Source: Nocardia bovistercoris
GTDB taxonomy: Bacteria; Actinomycetota; Actinomycetes; Mycobacteriales; Mycobacteriaceae
Reading direction: 5' to 3'
Assembly: GCF_015674855.1 (NCBI RefSeq)
Contig: NZ_JADMLG010000016.1
Location: 86,510-150,509 of the forward strand
DNA: 64,000 nucleotides
The notes below the pieces were generated by a model. That model was not told the DNA's origin, did not search any database, and saw only the letters and a list, made by a program, of their open reading frames with translations. The translations under genes and the position numbers were made by a program. Numbering within the stretch: the first letter of the stretch is position 1; every line of letters starts with the position of its first letter. This document shows positions 1-6,949 of the stretch, in pieces.

Positions 1-198
1 GCCGTTCGCGGGGAACTTGCGCACCGGGCAGCAAATGCGCTGCCTCTTAGTAACGTAAGGTCGCCCGGTTGACATTTGGACCAGTCTCGGTGAACGGAGA
101 ATGAACAGGCCGGCGCGATTCTTTCCGTGTTCCTGGAGATTTGCCCCGGTGTTACTAGAGTTTCGTCCGCAGTCCGAATCGTAGTCGCTCGAGCGCGA

Positions 199-1110
199 TC
201 ACGCCGGTTCCGGCAAGGCGTAGGCGACGTCGATGTGGGCGGGTGCGAAGCCGAGCCGAGTATAGGTGCGCACGGCCGCGGTGTTGTCGGCCTCGGTGTA
301 GAGCAGGACCTCGGCGAGTCCGCGGTCGCGCAGATGCCGCAAACCGGCCAAGGTCAGCAGGCGACCCAGGCCCCTGCCCTGTTCGGCGGGATCGATGCCG
401 ACCACGTACACCTCGCCGACGGGCGGCCGCTCCGCGCCGTGCACCTTGGTCCAGTGGAATCCGAGAATCCGGTCGGGCACGGCCGTCTCGGTGACGATGA
501 ACAGACCGTTCGGATCGAACCAGGATTCGGCGCGCCTTGCCGCTATCTCCCGCTCGGACCAACCGCCCTGTTCCGGATGCCAGGAGAACGCCGCGTTGTT
601 CACCCGCAACACCTCGGCGTCGTCGGACGGACCGGCGTAGGCGCGCAGCGAAAGCCCCTCCGGCACGATCAATTCGGGTAGCTTCGGATTTGCCAGCGCC
701 CGGCGCATTTGCCACAGTTCGCGCGCGGTCGCCAATCCGAGCCGGGCCGCCACGCCCTTCGCGGGCGCCAGGTTCCCGTGCGCCCACACCCGCGCGCCCG
801 CACCGCCCTCCGACAGCGCCGCCGCCACCGCCGCGGCGCCGACGCCGCGTCCACGCGCCTGCGGGTCGACGGCCACCTCGGCCATCGCCGGATGCTCGTC
901 GTGCGCGTCCACCAGATTCGCGTAGCCGACGAGTTCGCCCGCGCGCTCGACCAGCAGGTGCCGGGCGGTCGCGGAGTTCAGCGAGAGGACCGCCTGTTCC
1001 GACACCGGCGCCACATCGTCGGCGCTCTGCGCGCGCGCGAGCAGACCGCGCACCGCGGCCGCCGTAGGCCCGTCGAGCTCCCGCGTCCACCGCATGGACA
1101 GATCAGCCAT
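199..1110 (-). CDS. mshD: mycothiol synthase (two-domain GNAT acetyltransferase)
   Basis: MshD transfers acetyl from acetyl-CoA to Cys-GlcN-inositol, the last step of mycothiol synthesis in the cytoplasm. The 303-aa product has two GNAT halves, each with an acetyl-CoA loop: QARGRGVGAA near residue 70 and EQGRGLGRLL near residue 245. Length fits the family. The frame opens upstream at 1203, but the ATG at 1110 is preferred because GAGAGGGG lies just before it. It lies downstream of glnR on the same strand, the neighbour order also seen in M. tuberculosis (Rv0818-Rv0819). Identification rests on the tandem GNAT architecture plus this context. Confidence 0.93.
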   Translation of the reverse strand: MADLSMRWTRELDGPTAAAVRGLLARAQSADDVAPVSEQAVLSLNSATARHLLVERAGELVGYANLVDAHDEHPAMAEVAVDPQARGRGVGAAAVAAALSEGGAGARVWAHGNLAPAKGVAARLGLATARELWQMRRALANPKLPELIVPEGLSLRAYAGPSDDAEVLRVNNAAFSWHPEQGGWSEREIAARRAESWFDPNGLFIVTETAVPDRILGFHWTKVHGAERPPVGEVYVVGIDPAEQGRGLGRLLTLAGLRHLRDRGLAEVLLYTEADNTAAVRTYTRLGFAPAHIDVAYALPEPA

Positions 1111-1406
1111 CACGTCACCCCTCTCACCCGCGGCGCGACCCGCCGCCCGACCGGACCCGCGCACCGGACCCGTCCCGGGAAGCATGCCATCGGGCACGGA
1201 CATTCCCGAGCCGAGGCATGCACGCCCGTGCCACGGCGACAGCGCCGCTCACCGCCGACGCGAGGAATCGACTGCCGCACGGCGTCCGTCGACGGCGACC
1301 GCGAAGTCCACGCCCGGGCGTAGGTCGGACAACCGGGGCGACAGGACGCGGTTCACGGCGACCGCGAAAGGCCGCTCGACGGCTACGACAAGCGAGCCGT
1401 GCACAG
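1111..1406. other. intergenic between glnR and mshD
   Basis: About 296 bases separate the two minus-strand genes. I see no convincing coding frame, only a short repeated string CGGCGACCGCGAA near 1297 and 1358. The mshD SD is at the left edge. No clear terminator or promoter was found. Confidence 0.4.
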
Positions 1407-2171
1407 CTACGGAATCGAGCCGTTCACGGGCGTCAGTGGGGAATCGTCGCCCTCGGTGGTGTCGCCGTCCGGGAAGGACGGGGTTTCGCCCTTCGGGGCC
1501 GTGCGCGACGGGCGGACCGCCTTGTAGCCGACATTGCGCACCGTGCCGATCAGCGATTCGTACTCGCTGCCCAGTTTCGCCCGTAGTCGACGCACGTGCA
1601 CATCGACCGTCCTGGTGCCGCCGAAGAAGTCGTAACCCCACACCTCCTGTAACAGCTGGGCGCGGGTGAAGACCCGGCCCGCGTGCTGCGCGAGGTATTT
1701 GAGCAGTTCGAATTCCTTGTAGGTCAGGTCGAGCGGGCGTCCGCGCAGGCGGGCGGTGTAGGTGCCCTCGTCGATGACGAGTTCGCCCAGGGTGATCTTG
1801 CCGGTGTTCTCCGGACTCGCGACCCCGCCGTTGCGGCCGACCAGCAGGCGCAGCCGCGCGTCGAGTTCGGCGGGTCCGGTGCCGGGCAGCAGGATGTCGT
1901 CGAGGCCCCAGTCGGCGTTCACGGCGACCAGTCCGCCCTCGGTGAGCACGGCCACCACCGGCACCGACGACCCGGTGCTGCCGAGTAGCCTGCACAGCCC
2001 TCGGGCCGCGGCCAGATCGGTGCGCGCGTCGACCAGTGCGACATCCGCGGTACCCGCCTCGAGCAGCGAAGCGACCTCGGTCGGCGCGGGACGCACATTG
2101 TGTGCGAGCAACGCGAGCGAGGGCAGCACCGATTCGGGGTCGGGGTCGGAGGTCAGCAGGAGCAGCTCCAC
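1407..2171 (-). CDS. glnR: GlnR-type orphan winged-helix response regulator
   Basis: Transcription factor of the OmpR fold that controls nitrogen assimilation genes in actinobacteria. The 254-aa product has a degenerate receiver domain (about 1-120, Asp48 in ALVDAR) and a winged-helix domain (about 135-230) containing DLTYKEFELLKYL and the recognition segment GGTRTVDVHVRRLRAKLG, near-identical to Rv0818 as I recall it. The start is the GTG at 2171 because the N-terminus VELLLLTS matches GlnR and AGGAGGAG sits four bases upstream; the frame remains open to 2339 without homology. Known GlnR proteins lack a partner kinase, and none is encoded here. It is divergent from lmeA. Confidence 0.93.
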   Translation of the reverse strand: MELLLLTSDPDPESVLPSLALLAHNVRPAPTEVASLLEAGTADVALVDARTDLAAARGLCRLLGSTGSSVPVVAVLTEGGLVAVNADWGLDDILLPGTGPAELDARLRLLVGRNGGVASPENTGKITLGELVIDEGTYTARLRGRPLDLTYKEFELLKYLAQHAGRVFTRAQLLQEVWGYDFFGGTRTVDVHVRRLRAKLGSEYESLIGTVRNVGYKAVRPSRTAPKGETPSFPDGDTTEGDDSPLTPVNGSIP

Positions 2172-2353
2172 AGCACTCCTCCTATCTCGTAGCTCCGCAG
2201 AACACAGCAACACTGCTTGGCCACGTCGCTGATCACGGTAATTCGGATGCAAGATTAGCGCGTGCGGGCCGATGACCTCGCCATCCGGGTGACAGCGGTG
2301 CCCGTAACGAGACCACGAGTACCCGAAACACGCCGCCAAGTACTGTTTCCGGC

Positions 2354-3175
2354 ATGCGCAAGCTGATCATCGGGTTGCTGATACTCGCGGGAATGGCCGT
2401 CGTCATCGATTTCGGCGCCGCGGCGTATTCGGAGTATCGCGTGTCGCGGGCGCTGCGGGTCGGGGCCGATCTCAGCGCCGACCCCGAGGTCACCATCCAC
2501 GGTTTCCCGTTCCTCGGGCAGGCGCTGGAAGGTCGCTACCAGAGCGTCGGGATCCGGGCGCAGGTGGTGCGGCCCGACATCTCGGGGCAGATCTACGTCG
2601 AGGCCAACCTGACCGGCGTGCGGCTGCCGTTCCGCGACCTGTCCGACGGGAACGTGCGGCGGGTGCCGGTGGAGAAGCTGGACGCGCGAATGGTGATCGA
2701 ACCGGTTGAGCTCGGGCGCATGTTCAACATCCCGGATCTGCAGGTGCACTCGCGCCCCGCCGACAAGTCCGACGGCACCGGCGGCTCCGGCGGCTCCGGC
2801 ATGACCACCACCACCGACGGCCTGATCCTCACCGGCACGCTGCCCGGCACGGTGACCAAACCCGGCGGCAACGGCGCGCAGCTGTCCGGCGACAAGGTGA
2901 GCGTGCAGGCCGAGTTGCGCCTGGTCGGCACGCAGGTGGAGATCACCGCGACCGGTTTCTACCGAGGCACCGGACCCGATCTGCCGACCTCGACCATGGA
3001 GGTGCCCGAGGTGGACCGGCCCGCCGTGCTCGCCATGTTCTCGCGCATCATCGATACCAAGGAACTTCCCTTCGGTATCCAACCGACCAAGGTGTTCGCC
3101 CTCGGCGGCCAGATCCAGGTCGAGGGGAAGGGCGAGAACGTGACGATCGATCTGGACAGATTGCAGAGACCATGA
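2354..3175 (+). CDS. lmeA: LmeA-like DUF2993 lipid-binding protein
   Basis: The 273-aa protein has an N-terminal signal or anchor (about 3-25) followed by a DUF2993 domain. Its M. tuberculosis counterpart Rv0817c (LmeA) binds phosphoinositides and influences lipomannan elongation; the role here is inferred from homology and synteny. A glycine-rich stretch near residues 140-148 interrupts the domain. The start is leaderless: TACTGT at 2341-2346 is seven bases from the ATG and there is no SD. Its stop overlaps the thiX start (ATGA), implying translational coupling. Confidence 0.85.
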   Translation: MRKLIIGLLILAGMAVVIDFGAAAYSEYRVSRALRVGADLSADPEVTIHGFPFLGQALEGRYQSVGIRAQVVRPDISGQIYVEANLTGVRLPFRDLSDGNVRRVPVEKLDARMVIEPVELGRMFNIPDLQVHSRPADKSDGTGGSGGSGMTTTTDGLILTGTLPGTVTKPGGNGAQLSGDKVSVQAELRLVGTQVEITATGFYRGTGPDLPTSTMEVPEVDRPAVLAMFSRIIDTKELPFGIQPTKVFALGGQIQVEGKGENVTIDLDRLQRP

Positions 3176-3621
3176 TTCCCATCACAATCCTCGCGGTGAT
3201 TCTCATCACAGCCACCGCGCTCGGCTTGGCGCTGCGCGGACGCGAAGGCGCCGTGCGCGCCGCCGCGAAAGCCGATGAGCACCCCGCCGCGCGCGCCGAA
3301 CTGCTCGCCACCGCAGGAATCACCGGCTCGGTCCCGGCCGTGCTGCACTTCTCCGCCGACTGGTGCGGGCCGTGCGCCGCGGTACGCCGAGTGGTTGCGG
3401 GCGTCACCGAGGAGCTGTCCGAAACCTCGCTGCCGCCAAGGGATATCGAAGTCGACATCGACGCCGAACCCGCACTGGCGCGCGCGCTGAACGTGCTTTC
3501 GCTGCCGACCACGTTCGTCTTCGACGCCCTCGGCCGCGAGCGATTCCGCATCTCCGGCGTGCCCAAAGCGGGCGATCTGCGCACCGCGCTCGCCCCCTTG
3601 ACGGTCGAGCACCCTGCCTGA
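3172..3621 (+). CDS. thiX: membrane-anchored thioredoxin-like protein
   Basis: A 149-aa thioredoxin-fold protein with a transmembrane or signal anchor at residues 3-21 and the redox motif WCGPC (Cys65, Cys68), followed by the cis-Pro region LPTTFVFD. It should catalyse disulfide exchange at the outer face of the membrane. It overlaps lmeA by four bases and precedes the cysteine-responsive leader of the sulfurtransferase operon, matching the Rv0816c position. The physiological substrate cannot be told from sequence. Confidence 0.88.
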   Translation: MIPITILAVILITATALGLALRGREGAVRAAAKADEHPAARAELLATAGITGSVPAVLHFSADWCGPCAAVRRVVAGVTEELSETSLPPRDIEVDIDAEPALARALNVLSLPTTFVFDALGRERFRISGVPKAGDLRTALAPLTVEHPA

Positions 3622-3676
3622 CGTGCACTGATAGGCGAACTGGGCGATCCGGGTCAAATTGTTCGGCGTTATTGGG

Positions 3677-3682
3677 TAAAGT
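3677..3682 (+). promoter_or_regulatory. -10 hexamer of the cysteine-rich uORF
   Basis: TAAAGT fits the TANNNT consensus and lies seven bases before the GTG at 3690, placing the transcription start at or next to the start codon. The ten following bases resemble those after the TAAAGT at 18519. Confidence 0.65.
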
Positions 3683-3689
3683 GTCTGGC

Positions 3690-3776
3690 GTGCAATCCGA
3701 CCACGAGCTGATGCTCACCCGACGCCGCACAGTTGATCTGTGCCGCCTCGGTGGTTGTTGCTGCCTGTGCCGCTGA
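3690..3776 (+). CDS. leaderless cysteine-rich leader peptide
   Basis: A 28-aa uORF starting at GTG and ending in LCRLGGCCCLCR: five cysteines in the last 11 residues, including three in a row. It has a perfect leaderless promoter and no SD. It lies 117 bases before the DUF4395-cysA-sseC operon. Leaderless polycysteine uORFs that attenuate downstream operons according to cysteine supply are known in mycobacteria; ribosome stalling on the Cys run would alter folding of the following RNA. A candidate hairpin (3813-3819 with 3841-3847) lies between it and the next gene. The attenuating role here is inferred. Confidence 0.8.
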   Translation: MQSDHELMLTRRRTVDLCRLGGCCCLCR

Positions 3777-3812
3777 CCGGTCGGTCGTCGCTGTCCTGAC
3801 GCCGGCCCCGCG

Positions 3813-3847
3813 TTCACCGCGCGAGAGATCTTCGATCCCCCGGTGAA
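3813..3847 (+). promoter_or_regulatory. candidate attenuator hairpin after the Cys uORF
   Basis: TTCACCG (3813-3819) is complementary to CGGTGAA (3841-3847), with a GATC-TTC-GATC hairpin inside the loop. It lies between the uORF stop and the DUF4395 SD at 3881, where a cysteine-dependent RNA switch would be expected. The stem is short, so its role is a guess. Confidence 0.35.
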
Positions 3848-3893
3848 TCGGCAAATCCCGCCATCCGAGATGTTCAGCGCAGGAGAATCCCCG

Positions 3894-4394
3894 ATGTCGT
3901 CAGATTCCGTAAACACAACGAGGCGCCCCGACCCTTTGGCCCCCGTCGACGTGCGCGGCCCCCGTTTCGCGGCCTGGGTCACCACCGTCGTACTCGTGAT
4001 CGTGCTGCTCGCCGCGGTCGTCTCCCCGATCCTCGCCGCCGTCCTCATCGCCGCCCAGGGCGTGGTCTTCGCCATCGGCGCGTGGCTCGGCCCGCGGCGG
4101 CACCCCTACGGCCGGATCTTCGCCGCGCTCGTCGCGCCGCGCGTCGGCCCGACCGTCGAAACCGAACCGACGGCGCCGCTGCGGTTCGCCCAATTGCTCG
4201 GCCTGATCTTCAGCGCCGTCGGCCTGCTGGGATTCCTGGCGGGCTCCACCGTCGTCGGCGCGATCTTCGCCGGCTTCGCCCTGTTCGCGGCGTTCCTGAA
4301 CGCGGCGTTCGGGATCTGCCTCGGCTGCCGGATCTATCCGCTGGCAGCCCGGCTGCGCCGGAGCGCACCCGCCGAAGCTCCGGCACCGAACTGA
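3894..4394 (+). CDS. DUF4395 membrane protein
   Basis: A 166-aa protein of the DUF4395 family with about four membrane segments (roughly 27-45, 48-65, 99-117, 118-138) and the family-typical C-terminal CLGC pair (Cys142, Cys145), which suggests redox or sulfur-related function at the membrane. The ATG at 3894 is chosen because AGGAG sits eight bases upstream; the frame also opens at GTG 3843 without an SD. It is the first gene of the operon with the sulfurtransferase and lies behind the cysteine-rich uORF. Exact function unknown. Confidence 0.8.
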   Translation: MSSDSVNTTRRPDPLAPVDVRGPRFAAWVTTVVLVIVLLAAVVSPILAAVLIAAQGVVFAIGAWLGPRRHPYGRIFAALVAPRVGPTVETEPTAPLRFAQLLGLIFSAVGLLGFLAGSTVVGAIFAGFALFAAFLNAAFGICLGCRIYPLAARLRRSAPAEAPAPN

Positions 4395-4425
4395 TCCCCG
4401 CAAGTCACCCCCCGAAAGGAACAAC

Positions 4426-5259
4426 ATGGCTCGCTCCGATGTCCTGGTCTCCGTCGACTGGGCCGAAGAGAACCTCAACGCCCCCGGCGTCGTCTTCGTC
4501 GAGGTCGACGAGGACACCTCTGCCTACGACGGTGGACATATCGAGGGCGCCGTCCGGCTCGACTGGAAGAAAGACCTCCAGGATCAGGTTCGTCGCGACT
4601 TCGTCAACCAGGAGCAGTTCTCGGACCTGCTGTCGGCCCGTGGCATCTCCAACGACGACCAGGTCGTGCTGTACGGCGGAAACAACAACTGGTTCGCGGC
4701 CTACGCGTACTGGTACTTCAAGCTCTACGGCCACACCGACGTCAAGCTCCTCGACGGTGGCCGCAAGAAGTGGGAACTCGACGGACGCCCGCTGTCGGCC
4801 GACGCCGTGAGCCGCCCCGCGACCCAGTACAAGGCCGCGGCGCCCGACCTGTCCATCCGCGCCTTCCGCGACGAGGTCATCGCCGCCATCGGCACCAAGA
4901 ACCTGGTCGACGTGCGGTCCCCCGACGAGTTCTCCGGCAAGATCCTCGCTCCCGCGCACCTGCCGCAGGAGCAGAGCCAGCGTCCCGGCCACATCCCCAG
5001 CGCCATCAACGTGCCGTGGAGCAAGGCCGCCAACGAGGACGGCACCTTCAAGTCCGACGCCGAACTCACCGAGATCTACAAAGAAGCGGGCCTGGACGGC
5101 GAGAAGGAGACCATCGCCTACTGCCGGATCGGTGAGCGTTCCTCGCACACCTGGTTCGTGCTCCAGGAACTGCTCGGACACCAGAACGTCAAGAACTACG
5201 ACGGTAGCTGGACCGAATACGGCTCCCTCGTCGGAGCCCCGATCGAGTTGGGAGAGTAA
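4426..5259 (+). CDS. cysA2: thiosulfate sulfurtransferase (rhodanese)
   Basis: Transfers sulfane sulfur from thiosulfate or similar donors to a thiophilic acceptor. The 277-aa protein has two rhodanese domains, the first inactive and the second carrying the catalytic loop CRIGERS with Cys233. Length and sequence fit the SseA/CysA2 family (Rv0815c). AAAGGA precedes the ATG. It is co-transcribed between DUF4395 and sseC, whose start lies five bases after its stop. Cysteine-responsive control is inferred from the upstream uORF. Confidence 0.93.
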   Translation: MARSDVLVSVDWAEENLNAPGVVFVEVDEDTSAYDGGHIEGAVRLDWKKDLQDQVRRDFVNQEQFSDLLSARGISNDDQVVLYGGNNNWFAAYAYWYFKLYGHTDVKLLDGGRKKWELDGRPLSADAVSRPATQYKAAAPDLSIRAFRDEVIAAIGTKNLVDVRSPDEFSGKILAPAHLPQEQSQRPGHIPSAINVPWSKAANEDGTFKSDAELTEIYKEAGLDGEKETIAYCRIGERSSHTWFVLQELLGHQNVKNYDGSWTEYGSLVGAPIELGE

Positions 5260-5263
5260 TCAC

Positions 5264-5569
5264 ATGTGCGCAGCACCCACCCAGGGTCAGACCATCCCCG
5301 CGGGCGTCGACGTGGAGAAGGAGACGGTCATCACCGGCCGTGTCCTGAGCACCGACGGCCAGCCCGTCGGCGGCGCCTTCGTGCGACTGCTCGACGGCAA
5401 GGGTGATTTCACCGCCGAGGTCGTCGCCTCCGGCACCGGTGACTTCCGCTTCTTCGCCGCCCCCGGCGCGTGGACCGTGCGCGCGCTGTCCTCGTCGGGC
5501 AACGGCTCCGCCGAGGTCCGCCCCGAGGGCGCGGGCATCCACAGCGTGGACGTCGCGGTCGCCAAGTAA
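5264..5569 (+). CDS. sseC: DUF1416 protein SseC
   Basis: A 101-aa DUF1416 protein with a predicted beta-sandwich (carboxypeptidase-regulatory-like) fold, homologous by sequence and position to SseC2 (Rv0814c). Members sit next to CysA-type sulfurtransferases and are assumed to act in sulfur metabolism; the biochemical role is not established. GGGAGAG overlapping the cysA2 stop serves as SD. The N-terminal MCAAPTQGQ places Cys2 right after the initiator. A large hairpin terminator follows. Confidence 0.88.
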   Translation: MCAAPTQGQTIPAGVDVEKETVITGRVLSTDGQPVGGAFVRLLDGKGDFTAEVVASGTGDFRFFAAPGAWTVRALSSSGNGSAEVRPEGAGIHSVDVAVAK

Positions 5570-5579
5570 GCGCCGCACG

Positions 5580-5653
5580 GCGCCGTCCGACACAACGGCC
5601 CCGGTAGCCTCCTCTTCGCGAGGAAGCACCGGGGCCGTTGTGTCGGACGGCGC
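5580..5653 (+). terminator. 26-bp perfect inverted-repeat terminator after sseC
   Basis: Bases 5580-5605 are the exact reverse complement of 5628-5653. The 22-base loop forms a further hairpin (TCCTC with GAGGA around a TTCGC turn). No T-run follows, as is common for actinobacterial terminators. The stem ends ten bases before the next -10 hexamer. Confidence 0.8.
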
Positions 5654-5662
5654 GCAAGTCGT

Positions 5663-5668
5663 TAGACT
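5663..5668 (+). promoter_or_regulatory. -10 hexamer of the 31-codon membrane ORF
   Basis: TAGACT, six bases before the GTG at 5675, predicts a leaderless transcript that reads the tiny membrane ORF and the coupled DUF1794 gene. Confidence 0.6.
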
Positions 5669-5674
5669 CCGAAT

Positions 5675-5770
5675 GTGGTCCTCTTCTTCGAGATTCTGCT
5701 GGTGGCCGTCGCCATCCTCATCGGATGGTTCGGGCTGTACGTCTTCTACCGCCTGTTCACCGAATCATGA
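5675..5770 (+). CDS. 31-aa leaderless single-pass membrane microprotein
   Basis: An open frame of 31 codons starting at GTG and overlapping the next start as ATGA. Residues 3-26 form one strongly hydrophobic segment (ILLVAVAILIGWFGLYVFY), followed by RLFTES. A TAGACT hexamer six bases upstream and the stop-start overlap argue that it is a real gene rather than chance. I recognise no family. It could be a small membrane protein or a leader that delivers ribosomes to the next gene. Confidence 0.6.
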   Translation: MVLFFEILLVAVAILIGWFGLYVFYRLFTES

Positions 5771-6498
5771 GTGATCTCGCGAGCGAAGGTTCCAATCCGG
5801 CCGAGCGAGCGAGTGAACACACGAACGGCAACGGCACGAACGGCGGCGGCACGAACGGCGGCGGTGCGCATCCCGCTCGTCGCAGTGGTGACGAAGCGGT
5901 AGCCGAAGCCGCCGAGCGCGCGAAATCGACCGGCATCCGGAACATACCGGTCCTGCCGAACCTTCCGCTGCCCGAAGACACCGCCAACCTGCGGCTCGGG
6001 CCGGATCTGAGCGCCGCCATGCTCGCGCTGCTGCCCATGGTCGGGGTGTGGCGCGGCGAAGGCGAAGGCAACGACCCGGAACGCGGCGACTACCACTTCG
6101 GCCAGCAGATCGTGGTCTCCCACGACGGCGGCGACTACCTCGCCTGGGAGTCACGCTCCTGGGTCATCGAACCCGACGGCGCGTACGGCGGACCCGACCT
6201 GCGCGAAAGCGGCTTCTGGCGAGTCGGCGTCGACGGCGACGACGAGGTCATCGAACTGCTGCTCACCCACAGCACCGGCATCGTCGAACTGTTCTACGGG
6301 ACCGCCCTCACCCAGTCCTCCTGGGAACTCGCCACCGACGTGGTCATCCGATCCCAGTCCGGCATCGTCGTCGGCGGCGCCAAACGCCTCTACGGCATCG
6401 TCGAAGGCGGCGACCTCGCCTACGTCGAGGAACGCGTAGTAGCCGACGGCCCCCTCGAACCCCGCCTCTCCGCCCGCCTCCAGCGCTACATCGGCTGA
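5767..6498 (+). CDS. DUF1794 / nitrobindin-like beta-barrel protein
   Basis: A 243-aa FABP-like ten-stranded barrel protein of the family containing Rv0813c and nitrobindin. Residues 1-50 are a disordered Asn/Gly-rich extension. The family motif GVWRGEGEG is at 93-101 and the C-terminus reads PLEPRLSARLQRYI. Heme-binding nitrobindins have His in the equivalent of PHLSARL; here it is Arg233, so axial heme ligation is unlikely and a lipid-like ligand or other role is more plausible. Start is coupled to the microprotein by a 4-base overlap. Confidence 0.8.
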   Translation: MSDLASEGSNPAERASEHTNGNGTNGGGTNGGGAHPARRSGDEAVAEAAERAKSTGIRNIPVLPNLPLPEDTANLRLGPDLSAAMLALLPMVGVWRGEGEGNDPERGDYHFGQQIVVSHDGGDYLAWESRSWVIEPDGAYGGPDLRESGFWRVGVDGDDEVIELLLTHSTGIVELFYGTALTQSSWELATDVVIRSQSGIVVGGAKRLYGIVEGGDLAYVEERVVADGPLEPRLSARLQRYIG

Positions 6499-6529
6499 TC
6501 CGCCTGCGCCACGTCCGGTGGACCCAGCC

Positions 6530-6679
6530 CTATCCCCGGCGACCGATCGCGGTCAGATCGATATCGATGGAAAACGGCACACCGACCTTCAGCCGATCGT
6601 GAAAAATTCCCACCGGCACATACCGATTCGACGCCGGATCCAGTTCGTACACGTACAAGCCTAACGTCGTCGCGGCGGT
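6530..6679 (-). pseudogene. C-terminal remnant of a Uma2-family nuclease
   Basis: The minus strand from 6679 to the stop at 6530 encodes 49 residues, including LGLYVYELDPASNRYVPVGI and ending VPFSIDIDLTAIGRRG. This resembles the C-terminus of actinobacterial Uma2 (DUF820) endonuclease-fold proteins. An in-frame stop at 6680-6682 cuts off everything upstream, so the catalytic N-terminal part is missing. Assigned from pattern memory. Confidence 0.5.
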
Positions 6680-6699
6680 TCATATACAAAGGAAAATCC

Positions 6700-6912
6700 G
6701 TGCCGGAACGGAACGACCCCCGAGCTTTCCGGTGCGGGGTGAACCTGCACGGGCCCGGTCGGACAAGACCGGGGGCTCGGGGGTCGGGTGGCTGTTTTGG
6801 ATTCGCTGGCGCTCGCGCGGCGGAATCCACCTTGCAGCTGTCGCTAGCGGACAGCCACCTCACATGTCCGTTGAACTACCATTCTTCGAACCACCTCCTT
6901 CCTTGTGTACCG
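6700..6912 (-). promoter_or_regulatory. structured leader RNA with uORF, no intact downstream gene
   Basis: Reading the minus strand from a predicted start near 6910, there is a strong SD (AAGGAGGTGG, 6891-6900), a 12-codon uORF, a hairpin (6837-6842 with 6850-6855), a second stem (6799-6804 with 6823-6828), then a perfect 12-bp helix (6714-6725 with 6775-6786) enclosing two hairpins (6754-6760 with 6767-6773; 6732-6735 with 6747-6750). Nine bases of the uORF (6851-6859) can instead pair with 6787-6795, so two mutually exclusive folds exist, as in translation-sensing attenuators. The class is not recognised. Confidence 0.55.
6844..6882 (-). CDS. 12-aa leader peptide of the structured RNA
   Basis: ATG at 6882 to TAG at 6844-6846 encodes MVVQRTCEVAVR. 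The SD core AGGAGG is eleven bases upstream, far better than most SDs in this window. Its last codons form one side of both alternative stems, so ribosome position would decide the fold. Confidence 0.5.
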   Translation of the reverse strand: MVVQRTCEVAVR

Positions 6913-6915
6913 ACG

Positions 6916-6945
6916 AGGTTAGCGAAGGCGGGGGTGGACGTGCAA
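6916..6945 (-). promoter_or_regulatory. predicted promoter of the structured leader
   Basis: Minus strand TTGCAC (6940-6945) and TAACCT (6916-6921) with an 18-base spacer form a sigma-70-type promoter, immediately after the cydC stop. Predicted start is near 6910. Confidence 0.5.
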
Positions 6946-6949
6946 CGGA

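Noticed and set aside
1..198. Possible feature at the left edge
   Set aside because: No coding frame or clear hairpin could be supported; the region is only the downstream flank of mshD.
243..1323. Several plus-strand frames opposite mshD
   Set aside because: Arg/Pro-rich shadows without domains, SD or leaderless promoter.
6700..6945. whiB7 leader
   Set aside because: The uORF-plus-attenuator layout is similar, but no WhiB protein is encoded downstream on the minus strand.
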